Positions 35,501 through 50,500 of a DNA stretch of 57,923 nt are shown here, one piece after another. A program made the translations under genes and the position numbers. Below the pieces are notes generated by a model, which was not told the DNA's origin, did no database searches, and saw nothing but the letters and a program-made list of their open reading frames with translations. The DNA lies in NCBI GenBank assembly GCA_020650975.1, contig JAIPMN010000265.1:1-57923 (forward strand). Reading direction: 5' to 3'. Position 1 is the first letter of the stretch, and each line of letters begins with the position of its first letter. The stretch is from Apostichopus californicus (lineage: Eukaryota; Echinodermata; Holothuroidea; Aspidochirotida; Stichopodidae).

Positions 35501-38500
35501 GTAGTTGGAATGAAAAGAACGGCTCATTGTTGTAGAATCTTTTTTTGACGGCACGTTTCTGATTGATATAGAAAGAAGATTTCCATCCTTCGCCAAACTC
35601 AGACGATCGAGTGTTCCCTTGGCACAGTTGTCCAACAGAGGCGGTAAACAATATATGCGTGTAATTATTTTCACTATTGAAGAAGCATATCACGCATTAG
35701 CTCAAACCTTGACCTGTTCCTGTACAAGTCATTTGAATGCTTCTTTTCTGGCATAAGGACGATACTTACTGTAACATGTTCGAAATCTTGACCAAGCTCG
35801 TGTGAACCAGCCACGACTTCCTTCTCGGCTATCCACTGCTCGATGTCGTCGATCTCTCGGTTGATTTCAAAGAGTTTGTTGTTTTCTTGTAGTCTGCTAC
35901 GACGTTCCTCTGATAAGTCCTTCAGACCGGCATAGAGTTTGTCGATCTGAGATTGTCTAATTGCCACTTGATCACTAAGTACAGAGAAATGGTTGTCACA
36001 ATTGTAATGTAATGTAAATATATTCTTGTATAGCGCACTACGCACGATGCATCTGTGCGCTTCACAGACGATCTATAATATACAATATAAGAGTATAAAT
36101 TACTAAATATAAGATCATAAAACTGATAATAAGTACCGGTAAAGCATAAAAGTTATAAATCGATATGTCTACTACTTAAATCATCAAAGAAAAGTATCCA
36201 GTAAAAGCAAAACGTATCTTTAAAACCAATAAAGTTGTTATGATAATGCCACTGTTGTGGGGGATAATATATGTAGCTATTATAGGTCACATAGATCCAG
36301 GGAAAAAGATTATTTCTGGAATACAACTATGTAAGACATACCAAGAGGAGGAGGAGGATGGGGGGACGGTTAGTGGTCAGTCTACAGACACCAGAAGCAA
36401 TAAGTCAACTAACTTAGTATTCCCCAGTAATAACATTGGGTTTACAAACCAAAGTGTGAAGTTGAATTAATCTGTACTCTTTGAATAACACTGTTTTACA
36501 AGACATGGTTTATATTATCCCATGCACATTCTCCAACATTGCAAAAATTGCAACACTGCAAAAATTGCGTTACCGTCATCGACCACTGAGGCCAGCTAAC
36601 TGCTAGTTATGTCTTTCAAGAGGAACAAGAAAATCATTTTAGACTTTGTAAAAGAACAGAGCAGAAACATGGAGTGACTCTGTTGTTGAAGTGTGGGAAT
36701 AAGTAAGGCGCCAAGCAAACTAAAGTATCAATTCTTCCAGGGAGGATGAACTTACCTTTCAGGGTGGTTCTCATCGATGAGTTTCTTGGCTTCATTGGAA
36801 AGTTCATTGATGTTGTCGGCATAATCCTCAACTGCCTTCTCTAGGATCTGGTGTTTCTTCAGGAGGCTCTTAGCGCTAGCTTCATCCTTACCCTTCTCCT
36901 CTCCCATCATGTACAACTCTTGCTCGCTCAGCCAGGCCTCTGCCTCGGCTGCGTCAAAGTAGTACTAAATACAAAAGGGGAAAAATACGATGACTGACAA
37001 GCTACTGTTTTAACTCAACCAAGAATGGAAGGGAACGGCATTCCACACACCTCCCCCCTCCCGCCCTTACCATCTGTTCCCATTGATATTGTCATGTGCA
37101 ATTTCTTCATTAATCCCAATAATCAGTTTTAATCATCTCCTCATGTCATATGGAAATAGGTTGATAGAGCATCAAGTACTACTAATAAAAATATTGAACT
37201 CATTGCTGGATATAATCGAGCTTACCTTCTGTGCCTTCTCTGATTCCTTCAATCGGTCATCTCGGTCCTTCACGGCGTTCTTCAGCTTTTCAAGTTGATC
37301 GTTCACGTCTTTCAAGCCTTCCTCGATCTCTGGTGACCGGGGATGGCTCTCGTCTATCATGGCTTGGCCCCGTTCGCACACCTCGTCGATGCGGGGCTGG
37401 TGGCCGTCTATCTCTGTCTGTAGGGCGTTGTTCTTCTTCTGCAGTGTTCGCACAGACTGTAGGCTGTTGCCGTAGTCTGTGGAGGTAGCGGCTGGCATCC
37501 TCTCTTGGATCCATCTCTACAAGATTACAACAAAAGGTAAAATATATTTGATAACATTCACACATCAAATAGTCTCTTTTCTCTATGATGTCATCTCTAC
37601 TGAAAGTCACTCGTCTCGTTGCAAGCACTGAATCAACGACATTGAAGAGAACATTTCTTGCTCTAATGAGAGTACTGACCTTCTCGGCATCGATATCCTT
37701 GAGTAACTGTAAACTCTTCTTCTGTGTTTCAAGGTCGTTCCTTCTGTGTGTAAGTGGTTCGGCCATGCACTGGAACCTCTCTTCAATCAGAGCCTTCTTG
37801 GCTGTTACTCTCTCGATATCGTCTGCATTCTCCAACTGACAAAGCTGAGCTTCCAATTGAGTCACCTCTTCCTTCTTGATTATCACCAACTCTTCAAGCA
37901 TCTAAAACCACAAAACAAATTAACAAGGAATTATAACACAAATCAATAAGGAATCACAAAACAAATTAATAAGGAATCACAAAACAAATTTATAAGGGAT
38001 CACAAAACAAATTAATAAGGAATAACCAAACAAATTAATAAGGAATCACGAAACAAATTAATAAGGAATCACGAACCAAGTTAACAAGGAATCAGGAAAC
38101 AAATTAATAAGGAATCACGAAACTAATTAATAAGGAATCATGAAACAAATTAATAAGGAATCATAAAACAAATTAATGAGGAATCACGAAACTAATTAAT
38201 AAGGAATCATAAAACAAATTAATAAGGAAACACGAAACAAATCAATAAGGAAACACGAAACAACTAATAAGGAATCACAAAACAAATTAATAAGGAATCA
38301 CCAAACAAATTAATAAGGAATCACCAAACAAATTAATAAGGAAGTATTTGTCAATGAATATTCACCCATGAAATGTCAGGAATGAGAATAAAGTCTAACG
38401 TTGTTTCAATCTAAGGATCTATGCACCCAAATAATGTCTTCTGAAACGCTGACAACATATTCGCAGTGGGAGACATAAATTAAACACTTCCCAAAGGCCA

Positions 38501-41500
38501 CATTTTGCAAGATCCATTGTAGTGCAACATTTCACCTGACAAACCATTCCCCCCTGAGTTAGAGGCTGCCTTATAACACCATATATTACAACTTCTACAT
38601 TTCACTACTGATACATTTTATCCATCTATGTCATCCTCTAAACCTTTTAAGGACACATGATTTTGAAGCTGTAAAGTGCTTTTACTCCTCAACTTTAAAG
38701 AACATGAAGGCATACAGGAATGACAGTCAACCTTAAATACATCACCATACCTGTTGTTTCTTGAGTTCATGGTTGAGGGTGACAAAGTCTTGGTCAGCTT
38801 CCTCTCTCTTCAGCTGAGACTCCAGATCGGTGATCCAGTTGTCCAAATCATCGCAACCTTGATTGAAGAGGGCCTGGCTGTTCTCCTCGGATAATTTCTT
38901 GCCCTTCTCCTGGGTGGTATCTTCCAGCTCCGTCCACTGGTTCTCCAGGTCATTGATGTGTTGTCGAACCACCTCTTCTGTCTCGGGTTTTTCGCGGATA
39001 AGTTCTTCGGCATGCTGCATGGGAGAGAGTTCAGTCAAGTATGTAACCATTGGCGATATGTGCAACGGTATAATGCAATGAACAGGATTGGGATTCAAAC
39101 TTACAGTCTAAGAAATCTTTTCGGATTGCGAAGTTTACAATTGCTTTCACCCGCAGGTTACTTACACCTTCAGAGGAAGTTTTTCCAAGAACTCCTGTAT
39201 TCAAACTACCACAATTTTTATAACAGACTTGGTGAACATCTTGAAGTTAAACGTTGACAATATTTACACTAATCCCAATCATCTTGTTTACCACTAAGTT
39301 GTTGCAATGCAAGGCACAATCTTCAAAATTATGACTTTTGCAGACCTGGAATATTTTAAGGTTTTGAAAGATTCCTAATCTTAGACTAAACCGAGTTATC
39401 TTCCTGTCAGATGTAAAGGACTCTGTGTGTAACCTTCCCTGTCATTGTATAACACTAAGTGTAAACCCCAACTGTCTCATTGAAGTCTTAAACCAGGCCG
39501 ATTGGCAAGGCTAGTACTAAACATAAACGTAATAATAGAGTCAGTAAGTCTGGCGTTACCTCCTTAAGCTTGTGTAGCCTATCCTTGTTAGAATCTAACT
39601 CTGCTTCAAAGGTCTGGTGTTTCTGATATCTGCTGTGGGAGTTACGAGCGTTATCGTAGGTCTCCTCCTGAGCGACCACCATCTTCTCTACCACCCACAT
39701 ACCGACATCATCCGCCTCCTCCAAGAAGGTTTGCAGGAGACGGTTGTCCTTCAGCTTGGCTAGTGTGTCCTCGGCGGCTTTTCGGTTGGCCTTGCGTCTG
39801 CGGCGCAAAAGATAAACACACAATGAATCCTGAGTGGATGGCGACATTTGCAAATGCAACTACAGAACTGCTTATAGTGTCACATATATATATATATTCC
39901 TTTCCTTTTTGGCATGGAGTAGAGAAAGATTAACAGTAACAGTGCAATACATTGTATGCCGTGTACAGTCCAATACGATATCTTCCCCTTTAAACCTCAC
40001 CACATTGTGGGAAACAAATGGCTGGAATCTTAACCAATGTCATTCAGTTACATGTATGCAACCTTCCAAGTTTAATATTAAACAAACCCAGAAATTACAA
40101 ATCATCAAATAAGATTTGAAAACAGTCGACTGCAAATCAATTGGACCTCATAACTATACCCTGTGAATCATCAATGATTTTCTATGACAAAAGGAAAGAC
40201 TTTCAATTGGGGAATTAGGTTTCACTTATGGAGAACCAACCGTTCTTCGATGCTCTCGCATTTCTTGTTGATTTTATCTGCCGCGTAGTGATCTTCATCG
40301 CAGAGTTTCTGTCCGAAGCCCAAGACATTGTTGATCTTCTCGTCGTTGGTATCCATCTGGTTGAGGAAGTTCTCGTATTTCTTGATCGCTTCGTCGCAAG
40401 CTTCCAGTGATCCCTAGGAAAAAGTTATTTCAATGTGTGGATAAACCAAAATATAAATTTACAAATGGAATGTTTATCGAGGCAAACACATCCAATGGGA
40501 AGTGCCCCCTTGAAAGAAAGAAAAAAAAACCTAATCAGAGATGAATCCTTGACCTTGGCCAAGATGAGATTTTATGGAAAAATTAATGAAAGATTTTATG
40601 AAGTAGTGAGAGGTTGGAAAAATGGTGAACATCTGATGGATAATTTCCAGTTTTGCAGCTGTTTTTGTCTTTTGAAGATCCTCTCTCTAAGTCAGTATTA
40701 ATCATAAAGTATACAAACATGGAAAATAGAGAAGTTGAAATTAACTTTTTGTTTTTTGGTGCCTCTGCCTTACATATCACTTACATTTGTCTATTTGTGG
40801 ATAAGCAACTTGCTCAGAATTAGAATCCCACCCAACTACTTACAGGTTGTTCAACTTTAGCCAAGAAGTTCTCCTGTTGGTTCAGGATCGAGTCGACCTG
40901 TCTGGCATCTCGCAAGAACATCTGGTGGTTGAGAGCTTGAGAGAGCAATTGTTGACGAGAGTCCCACATTTGATGGAGCTCGATCCAGCCATCATCAAGA
41001 GCTTGCAGACGCTGCCAGACAAGACATTAACATTGTCATCTATTTATTTCTTTGATTACAAAACAAATCATACCTGGACAATTACACTCTACTTTACATT
41101 TTGGAAAGAGGGAGGGGTGGGGAGGACACTATATATGCAATGCAGAATAGGTAACAAGGACATTGATGTCACTCTAACCAATTAATGTAATAGTAAAAAA
41201 TAACTGGACACTTCTCAACATAAGAGAAATGCAGAGTTACATCCAACTGCTTCTGGTTTGGATGTTATGAACCCTATATTCCAGAAAAATAAAAATAAAA
41301 AATTCAATAAAGTTTCTATGATTTGGAGGCATTTGAAGTCTATCACTTATTCCATAGATCTTGGTGCCATTTTGATCGACAAAATTAACATCATGATTAG
41401 ACCATGGTCTTTTTTAAATTACATCCACCAAAAATGCAGCCTTAGTAATGAAATGAAACCGAAAGCTTCCATCTTTTGGGGGTCGCCGTACCTGCTTGAG

Positions 41501-44500
41501 GAAGACATACTGCGTGTCAGTCTGATCTGCACAGATACGCTCTCCAGTCTCCTTCATCTTTGCGTAGTTCTCCTCGTATCCATCTATCTCCTCCTTGATG
41601 GCGGCGTGCTTGTTCAGCATCTTCTCAGCTTCTGCCAGGGTCTCTGGAAGTTCCTCCGAAGCAATCTCAGTCACGGTTCTAGCGAGCCATGCCTGGAAGT
41701 CGTCAATGTCACGCAAGAATTGGTGGAGGTCTCCGGCTTCACTGAGGGCTGCTTCTCGTGTCTTCAACTGTTGGCGGAAGATACCGAGTTTAGTTACACC
41801 CTCCATTTTATACATTGCAAAATTTGAATTTCTCTCCCATTTTTTGTGTAAATATACTGCAAGGAGTAACGAATGGTAAACTGATACTAAATATCCATTT
41901 ATTTATTGATGTGATTGAAGGATGTTTCTTCTAATGTACAACAGTGGTACAACAACATACTGCAATCGTATATAGTAATATAATGCATCGTCTATCATTT
42001 GGGTACCACCTCCTTTAACAAATCAAAAATCACTTCAAGGGTTGTTGTCTCTTGTGCTGTGGACATACTGACATCTGTAGAATAATTCTTACCAGTTCTT
42101 TTAGTTCTTCCCATACGTCCATGATCTCCTTGTATCGCCTGTGTATCTGCTCAGAATCCTCTGGATGCTCCTCGGCCAGTTTATCTGACTCTTTCCCCAG
42201 GTCATCGAGCTATCAGAAAGAAATACAATTGTGTTCGGTGAAATACAAATTCACTGTATGTTTAATTTTCAGAGGTAACATCTCACCATACCATACCATT
42301 TCCTCAGATCACAAAAGACTAACACATCTTACCATATGGGAAGACCCCCTTCCCCCAACCACAAAAAAAAAACACACATTACAGTGACCATAATTTTCAG
42401 AGGTAATGTCTCACCATACCATACCATTTCCTCAGATCACAAAAGACTAACATATCTTTACCATAGGAGTTCAATACAAGGAAGATCCCCCTTCTGCCTA
42501 CTATATGAAAAACACATTATTGTGACCATACAATTGGTTACATTACTCTGAGTATGGCATATAACCTTTTTACCCTTGTCCATATTCAACCCTTAACTAC
42601 CCAACCATTCATCTTCCCTCACCCCACCCCATTCCCCTCCCCAACCCCTCAGCTATTTTACCTTGGCATCGATGGCAGCGAGATCACTTTCCATACCCTT
42701 GAGCCTTCTTTGCAGTGATGTAATGCCGGCCAAGTCGTTACCGAGGTCTTCTGTGGCAGCGATCAACCTGGCCTTGTCACGAATCCACTGAGTGGTTTCG
42801 GTGCACTCAAAGTGGTAGGTCTGCACCTCTCGTACTGACAGCACCGCATCACGCTTCTCCTTCAGCAATTTGCTCAACTCTGCCCACCTGTAGGTCAACA
42901 TAATGATTAGAAGTATTGAAATAAACTGCATATAAAGGAAATACAGTTAACTCCAGCACCAATGACTCATGCAACAATCTACTAAGTTATCAAATACTTT
43001 AGTATTATTCAACAATTCAAACAAAATGGGCCACAGGAAAGCAGAGATTTGTAACTTCTTGAAATTGGGAGACTAACTGAGAGACTAAGTGTAGATACTG
43101 TTAGCTGTATCTATGCAATACAATTTTGCACCCATGTTGGATCTTAAATGACATCATTTGACAACAGCTTTGATCTCTCTCGATGGTAAAGCAGATACCA
43201 TTTCAACATTACTTAAATCCAAGGGCAAGAACAACTCAACTTTCTGGAGGTCTCAATCTTCTGCAATTTGCTGTTTTCAACACATAAGATACCAGTGCTC
43301 AGAACAACGACATGTAATAACATGAATATTATACTTCTCCGATCACATCATAAATAATTTAGTCTGTATTACTTCCCTATATCTGACAATTTTATGGCAA
43401 TGTGCCGAGGAAGTAACTTATCCTTCCTTCAAATTTTCACACAAATTATTCAAACTTTACCTTTCATTGAGATGGTTCTGTTTGTCAGTGATTTCTCCAG
43501 AGTTGGGGTGGTCCACCTGGAGGAGGTTACTAGCTAGCTGGTTAACGACAGCGACCTTTGAGGCGTTCACCTCGACTTCCTTCTCGATGTGGTCAAAGCG
43601 AGCTAGGATGACATCGTTGGACTCCAGATCCTCTGCTGGGATCAGAGCATGCAAAGTATGCTCCTATGGGAGGTAACACAAACAATAACAATGTTGGAAA
43701 CCATATGGAATGCCTCAATAGTATCTTATTCAAGAATTATAAGTGGTATATCAATCATTCTAGTAGTGCTGACCCAAGACCAGCTGTGCAAATGACACCT
43801 AAATCTTTTTGCATCTATTAATCCTCAAACTGGACCCAAGGTAGAAGACACTTATACTAATGTTAATTAATAATAAAAAAATAAAAATTGTACTTATAAA
43901 AGTACTATTTTACTTATGAAATTCTATTGGTAAAATACTACTACACCTTAGAACTAATTGTATTCTTATACCTAACATTGAGACAACTCTGGAAAGTCTA
44001 TTTCCATAGACATTTAAAACAATATTCAACCCTTGATATTTCACAGTGGGCTCTCTACCTTTCTGGTGGTATCATTCTGAGCTTTTGAGTATTTACTGTC
44101 GCACAAGGATACACATGTGAACCAGTCCATTCTTCATCTCGGGCTACATTGTCAAACTAAGACAGACAGGTGACCAATACTGGTAAACTATTCTGAGTGA
44201 CATCTAACACTTGCATGAATATGTATCAGCTAATTCTACACTGTGAATTGTCTTACACGACTGGTCCCGACCGTCCAGATGATGGGCATGTATAAAGCTA
44301 ACCTATGACATTTACACTAACTCCTTCAATTGAGTGACTGATGCAAAACTAGATAACTATTCCAACTACAGAATGGTCACTCCATATTCAGAACACAATG
44401 AGTGATATTATGCAAACACGAAGACATGATGCTTGTCCCAGTCCTTCCTGGAAGACTATGTGGAGTTGTTGACCACACTGAATGATAGGGTCAACTTACA

Positions 44501-47500
44501 TTCACTGTAAACTTACATAGTAAACAAACTCTCTAGCTTACTTTCATAACTATAGTTTTCATATCATAAGTGTTGGAGAATACAAATTCCACGATTAGGT
44601 CCAATGGTCCCACATAAGCTTTACATGTTTTACTTTTATATACATAGCTTATTTTAGTATAGTTAGTTTTGTGTGCAAGTGTGTGCAATATTCATGGTAA
44701 ACAGTGAGGGAGGGGGTGGGGGGAGGTTGGGTGGGGAGATGGGTTTCAATAATGTGTGCTAACCCTCCTCTATTAGTGTCATACACACAACATCTGTAAA
44801 GGTTGCTAATCAACATATTAGTATCTCTGTTGAGATGAATACAGGAAACAATTAAATATATTAACCCAAATGAATGACACCTCTTTTCATTAATCTGTAA
44901 GATGTGAAGGTAACACACTCCAGGATAAGATGAAAGTTTAAACATCTCCCCTCTGGCTAGGACCTTTATCAGAGGACCAGGTCCAGCTTGTGTTATTTCA
45001 ACCACAATTACAACTGCCATTACAATCGCTTGTAGAACCTCTCAGTGAGTTTTCAATTCCACACTGACCTTCATTAGAAGTTGTGTCTGGGTTCAAAGGC
45101 ATTTAGGTGTAACCTGGCTAATAATTGTCATAGCTCATTACTGAATATTTCAATATTTATATCAAAAGAAATCTCTCTTGCAAAATCCAGGAGGGAAAGG
45201 AAGACTACCTAAGAGGTAATTTCGACTGCATGCACCATCTACGTACACTGACCTAATACCTACTACACACCTATGCACAAGAATGGATACTCTTTCTGCT
45301 AATGTGTTATAGTCGTTATAATTCATTCACAGTCGTGTATCAATTTGTCAGAATATGAACGGTTCTACATCAGGGAAATACAATACTCACATGCATGCGT
45401 TCACAAACATAATTTTACCAACACTTGAGGAGACGAAACATTCAGTACTAAGTCATAAATAATGGAGAGCTATTTAACTGTGAAAAAATGTGGTGTTTGT
45501 TTGCTTTGTTTTGGCAAATATGTGTAGTTTTGATTTTTTTTTTTTACTTTGATATGAAAAAAAATCCTTGTACTTTCCTTTGATCCCACCTGATTACTTA
45601 CTCCCTGCATGGTACAACATATTGCTTACATGGATGTGTAAGAAAATATATTTCATCTTTACCAGCAATTCATTCAGCCCTCATTATATCATGCACTGCT
45701 CACAATAGACCAAACCAACCTAATGTCTCATACCATGGATGCCTGTAAGTAAACCAGCGTTCCAACACCATTTCCATCACAAAAGAAAAGTCACCAAATT
45801 TTACTGAAAATAAAATCTTACAGCCTAGGTTCATTCTGACCATTGCAAACCAACATTCGGGCAAATGGTTCAAAATTTATTCGTGCAATGTTGACAATTT
45901 TAATTCATGCATAAATTTGTTTGTTGTAAGCTCATTAATATACATGAGAGTTTTACACCTCCATGACTTCTGCATTATTTCCATGACCCTAGATGCACAT
46001 GATAACAAATCCACATAAAGACAAAAACCTACTGAACATACTGAAATGCAAATAAGCAGCAAAACTGCCGGGACTACTGCAAAGTATATACATAACAGTA
46101 CTGAGTAGTAACACAACGACTAGACCGGACGCACAAAGTACAATACAAAATGGCCGAAGACAAGATGTAGATACCGTACATACTCTCTCGTACATCCCAT
46201 GTGTGACCTTAAAGCTAGAAAGTTTTTGTGCCCAATTCCAATTCGAAGGTGTGCAACATGAGCACAATTGTTATATAAATAACCACAGAAGGCGGTGAAG
46301 GTTTTAACCATGTAAGACAGGATTAGGAGAGAAAACTTTTTTGCAATGACCATCTTAATCTCTTTCTTAGAGAGCAAGCCTCAAACAATGCCAAGTTTGC
46401 TATGAGCACAGAACACAGGGACGTTTTGGGAGTATTGAGCCACACAACACACATAACAGCACCCAAAGAGGTAGATGCCTAACTTCCAATCTCACAAATG
46501 AAGCCTCAATGTGAAATATTCTTGCAATGTTCATAAATTAATCAATCCTGTCAGGTTATTATTGAGTGAACCATTGAAAGTGCTTGTGTAAGTCAATGAC
46601 TAGTTAAATCATCATTATATCGTTGGAAGAAGATGAAGAATGAATAAATTGACTTCCCCCTAGCATCCACCGAGTCATACATAGATAGATATATAATGTC
46701 TCATACACAATGTTATTCACCACCTCATACAATAAAAGACAATACAGATCTGATACCATGATACGTATGAAATATCGACAACAACTGAACATATAATAAC
46801 ATGTAGATAGTTTCTGCCAAGGAGTTTGGAAAAGGGATTCTTAGAGTGAGACAGCAACATTCACAGCAGGAAATATTCTTTTAAACATATCAATATCTGA
46901 GATCATTTCCCTTAGAAAATGGTTCTAAAGTGAAAAGCTATTTTCTCTACAAATTTCAGTCCAAATAAGACAGCTGTCCTTTGGACAGAAGAGACAAATT
47001 GTTCTAAAATTTCATCTAATTAGAATCATTGAAGAGCAACATGTCTTTTCTTTATAAAAATCAATTTAAGCACTTAAAATAAAATATTCAAATTTAAGTT
47101 TTCAAGGAAATAAAATCGAAACATCCATTTCACTTGTTTACTTATTTATATGATTAAGGGTGAACCAAATGAGGACAGTGAGAGGGGGGGGGGGGGAAGG
47201 GATGGATGGGGTTACANNNNNNNNNNTTTACTTATTTAAATGATTAAGGGTGAACCAATGGAGGACAGGGAAAAGGGGGGGGGGAGGGGAGGGTTGGATG
47301 GGTTACATGGAATGGTGATTAAAGGAGGGCATCTTCTTTTTAGATATTATCGGAGGTGGGACATGTTGGAACTCCTTGACACCTTTTACTACTTGCAGAC
47401 AGAAACCATGTTTTATATGATATTAATGGATGTGGACACTGAAATGTGTTAAATGTATCACATGTTTGAATGATAATGATACTGGTTGGCTAATCTCATG

Positions 47501-50500
47501 TTATTAGTAAGTACTCCTACATACATCCGGGCAAAGTAACAGTGTTTGTGTGCATGGTTTGTTACCAACACTCATGTAATTTTTTTTTTTTGGTCCTACC
47601 TGGAAACATCTCATCTGTAAAAATGGCAAAAAAATTCGGGGAAGAACAAGTTTTAATAGAACGGCAAAGGAACGGAGATGAAAGAAAATGATGCAGGTTA
47701 AAAGATTTCCACTGTCAGACAAGAAAAGCAATTGAAGGAGAGAAAATGAAAAAACACTTGGTGTTGGTAAAGGCAAACCCAATTCCCCCCAACCCACCCT
47801 ACCCAAAATTTGGCAGAAACTTGCTACAAACTAATGTAGTGCACAGCTTCAATGTCTAAACTTTACGATGAAAACTGTTACGTAAGAAGCAGCAAACACA
47901 ACCACAATTTTCAATGTTGTTATTTTGACGCTGACAGTAACGGGAGTAGCAACCTTCGAAGGATGCCCTCTTCACCCCACTTCCCCTCCTGATCTGCTTG
48001 CCAACTCAGACTATACAGATATTAAATTCTAATTTATGCACTACCATGTCCTCATTTGTCTGGTGTCTACAAGAATTTTAAATAATTTGTCAAAACCTTC
48101 TGATTTCTGAGTCAGAGTGGGAAAAAAGAAAAAAGTTTGAAGCAAAAATTCATGTGACATTTTTACCTTCTCATCGATCCAGGTCTCGACGGTATCAGCC
48201 TCGTTGAAGAGCTTGTAGAGAGAGAGGGCATCTTGGAGACGACGTTCTCGCAGTTTGGCAAGCTCCAACAGTTTCTGGTAGTAATCATCGATTTTGTCCA
48301 GGCGTTCTCTGACTTCCGGGGAATCACGGTCCTACGCAATGAGATTATATGACATGTTTGCAGCTGGTATGAAATAAACCAAGGGCCTCTAAGGAGCAAA
48401 GACTTCAAACGGTTGACGTGTTTTGCTAATTAAGATATATACAATGATACGACCCTTCCTAGCAGTTTCACACCTTATCTAGAGGAATTAGTTTAGTATT
48501 CCACCCATATGATCTGGCTTCTTTGCTCCCATACCTTACCTTGTTGTAAGTTACACCGACAACAATGTATAACTTCACGGGTTTGCAAATGAGACTAAAT
48601 CGAAAACAAGAATCAGACACACATCTTATCTACTGGATTTCAGTGTTTATGAGTCCCTTATTAGGGGCATCCGAACGGATGAAATTACACAAATATCTAA
48701 ATTTAGGTCGAGGCCATTCCAAATCACGATGAATGGATTGGACAGCAGGATGCAAAATTTTGACACAATGCACAATACAGTGTTTCCAAACTTCCAACTT
48801 AATGAGCACACTGTCCATGTTGACATAAATATATCAGCCATAGATGACACATTTTCAATCTTTTTTCAAAACTCTAGCACTGATTTGCAGTTATCATACG
48901 TATCTACCCATAGGACAACCATCATCATCATCACTTTTTTATTCGTTCACTGTTGTCGGTAGGGATGTAAATAAAAGACAGAACGCATACCTGTTCACCA
49001 AGTTCATTAGCCTGCTCATGGAGTCCTTGAATAGTTTGAGCATAGTTTTGGAGTTCCTCGGAAACATCCTACGTGAGTGAAAAAAAAGAAGAAAGCGATT
49101 TTAACGGTATGCCACCTCTCTCTGGATCATCCACGGATGTTTATTATACACATATACAAAAACCATATACAGCACAGAGACACAGAATATAGAAGATAGG
49201 GCTAACATTTATCATAATAACTGAATATACTTTTACTTTGGTCGTATGAAGATAATTTGGTCATGGTGGTAATTTCTTCCTTGAGAAGACTTGAAACGGA
49301 AAATGGTTGATTCTATTTACAAAGGAAGGTCTATCAATGATTTTTATTTCTCTAAGGAATCATCAGAGCCAAAAGACTTGACAAAACAAAGAGTTTACTG
49401 GGTGTTATTGAGCAACCCCCCCCCACCCCGCCCTCCCACTAAATCCCAAAAAAGTATTAAATATGGATCATTCATAACTTAAATTATCAAAAGAATGAAT
49501 CTAGTACATTAAAGTCTATGAAAACAACCATCCTGAAGGAGCGATTAAGAGATGCACATGTATCTTACTCTCCACCCCCCCCCCTCTAGTTTAAAAATAA
49601 ATCTTGTACAATTCACTGCTGACTGATCGCAGTGTTTCCTTGACAAGAACAAAAAATTTGTTGACAGAATCTCACAGGCATTACAGCAAATAAAAATGTT
49701 CATTAAGAAAGGGACTAATGTTTGTCATACAGTATTGAGATTGACAAACAAAACATAAATTTGGATGGATCTATGGCTGAACTTCTTTTTAGAATCATTT
49801 TACTATCATCACATACTATCATCACAAAAAAGTGACATGTTAAGATGAATAATATATATCCAAATGTTTGTACAAAACAAAAATGCAGAATAAATCAGCA
49901 GAACTCAAGTTAAAGACCAAAAATAAGAAGAGAAAAACAGAAGGCAATGTAAGGATTGTCATAAAAAAGAAGCTGGTATAGTCATAAAAAGAAGTTAGTT
50001 AAAAAGGTTTGTAATTAATGTTTTCTTAATGAACAGAAAGGAAAATCCACTCCTTTATTAATTATTATTTCTCAACATAAAAAAGCAGTAAAATTCCTAC
50101 ATATATAAGTTGCCAAAAAAGAAAGAAAAGAGAAACAGTTTTGATTAAAAATAATAGTTTGCAGAAAAGGTGTAGGAAATAGTTATCAATGAAAACTTTA
50201 TGAACATCCTGTTTTAGTTTATATTGAAATGATATGCGAATGTGAGATTAACTAAAGAAGGAAACAGTATTATCAAATCTTTTGATAGATATTTCAAATT
50301 CTATTTCTTCTAGGTATCCCTTAAACAGATAACAAACTGTCCGTAACAAAATTTTCGGCTTGGCCCCTCGACAACTCAAACCAGATACCACCGGGGAAGT
50401 CATGCAGAACTAAAGCCCACAACCTACTATATATAATAATCTCTGTTGTTGTTTGATTAAACGGCCTGTGCATTCCCTAGGGCATCAAATTAATAGACAT

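Noticed and set aside
37915..38345. CRISPR-like regular repeats
   Set aside because: The 22-bp units are directly abutting with no unique spacers, and the genome is eukaryotic. It is a minisatellite.
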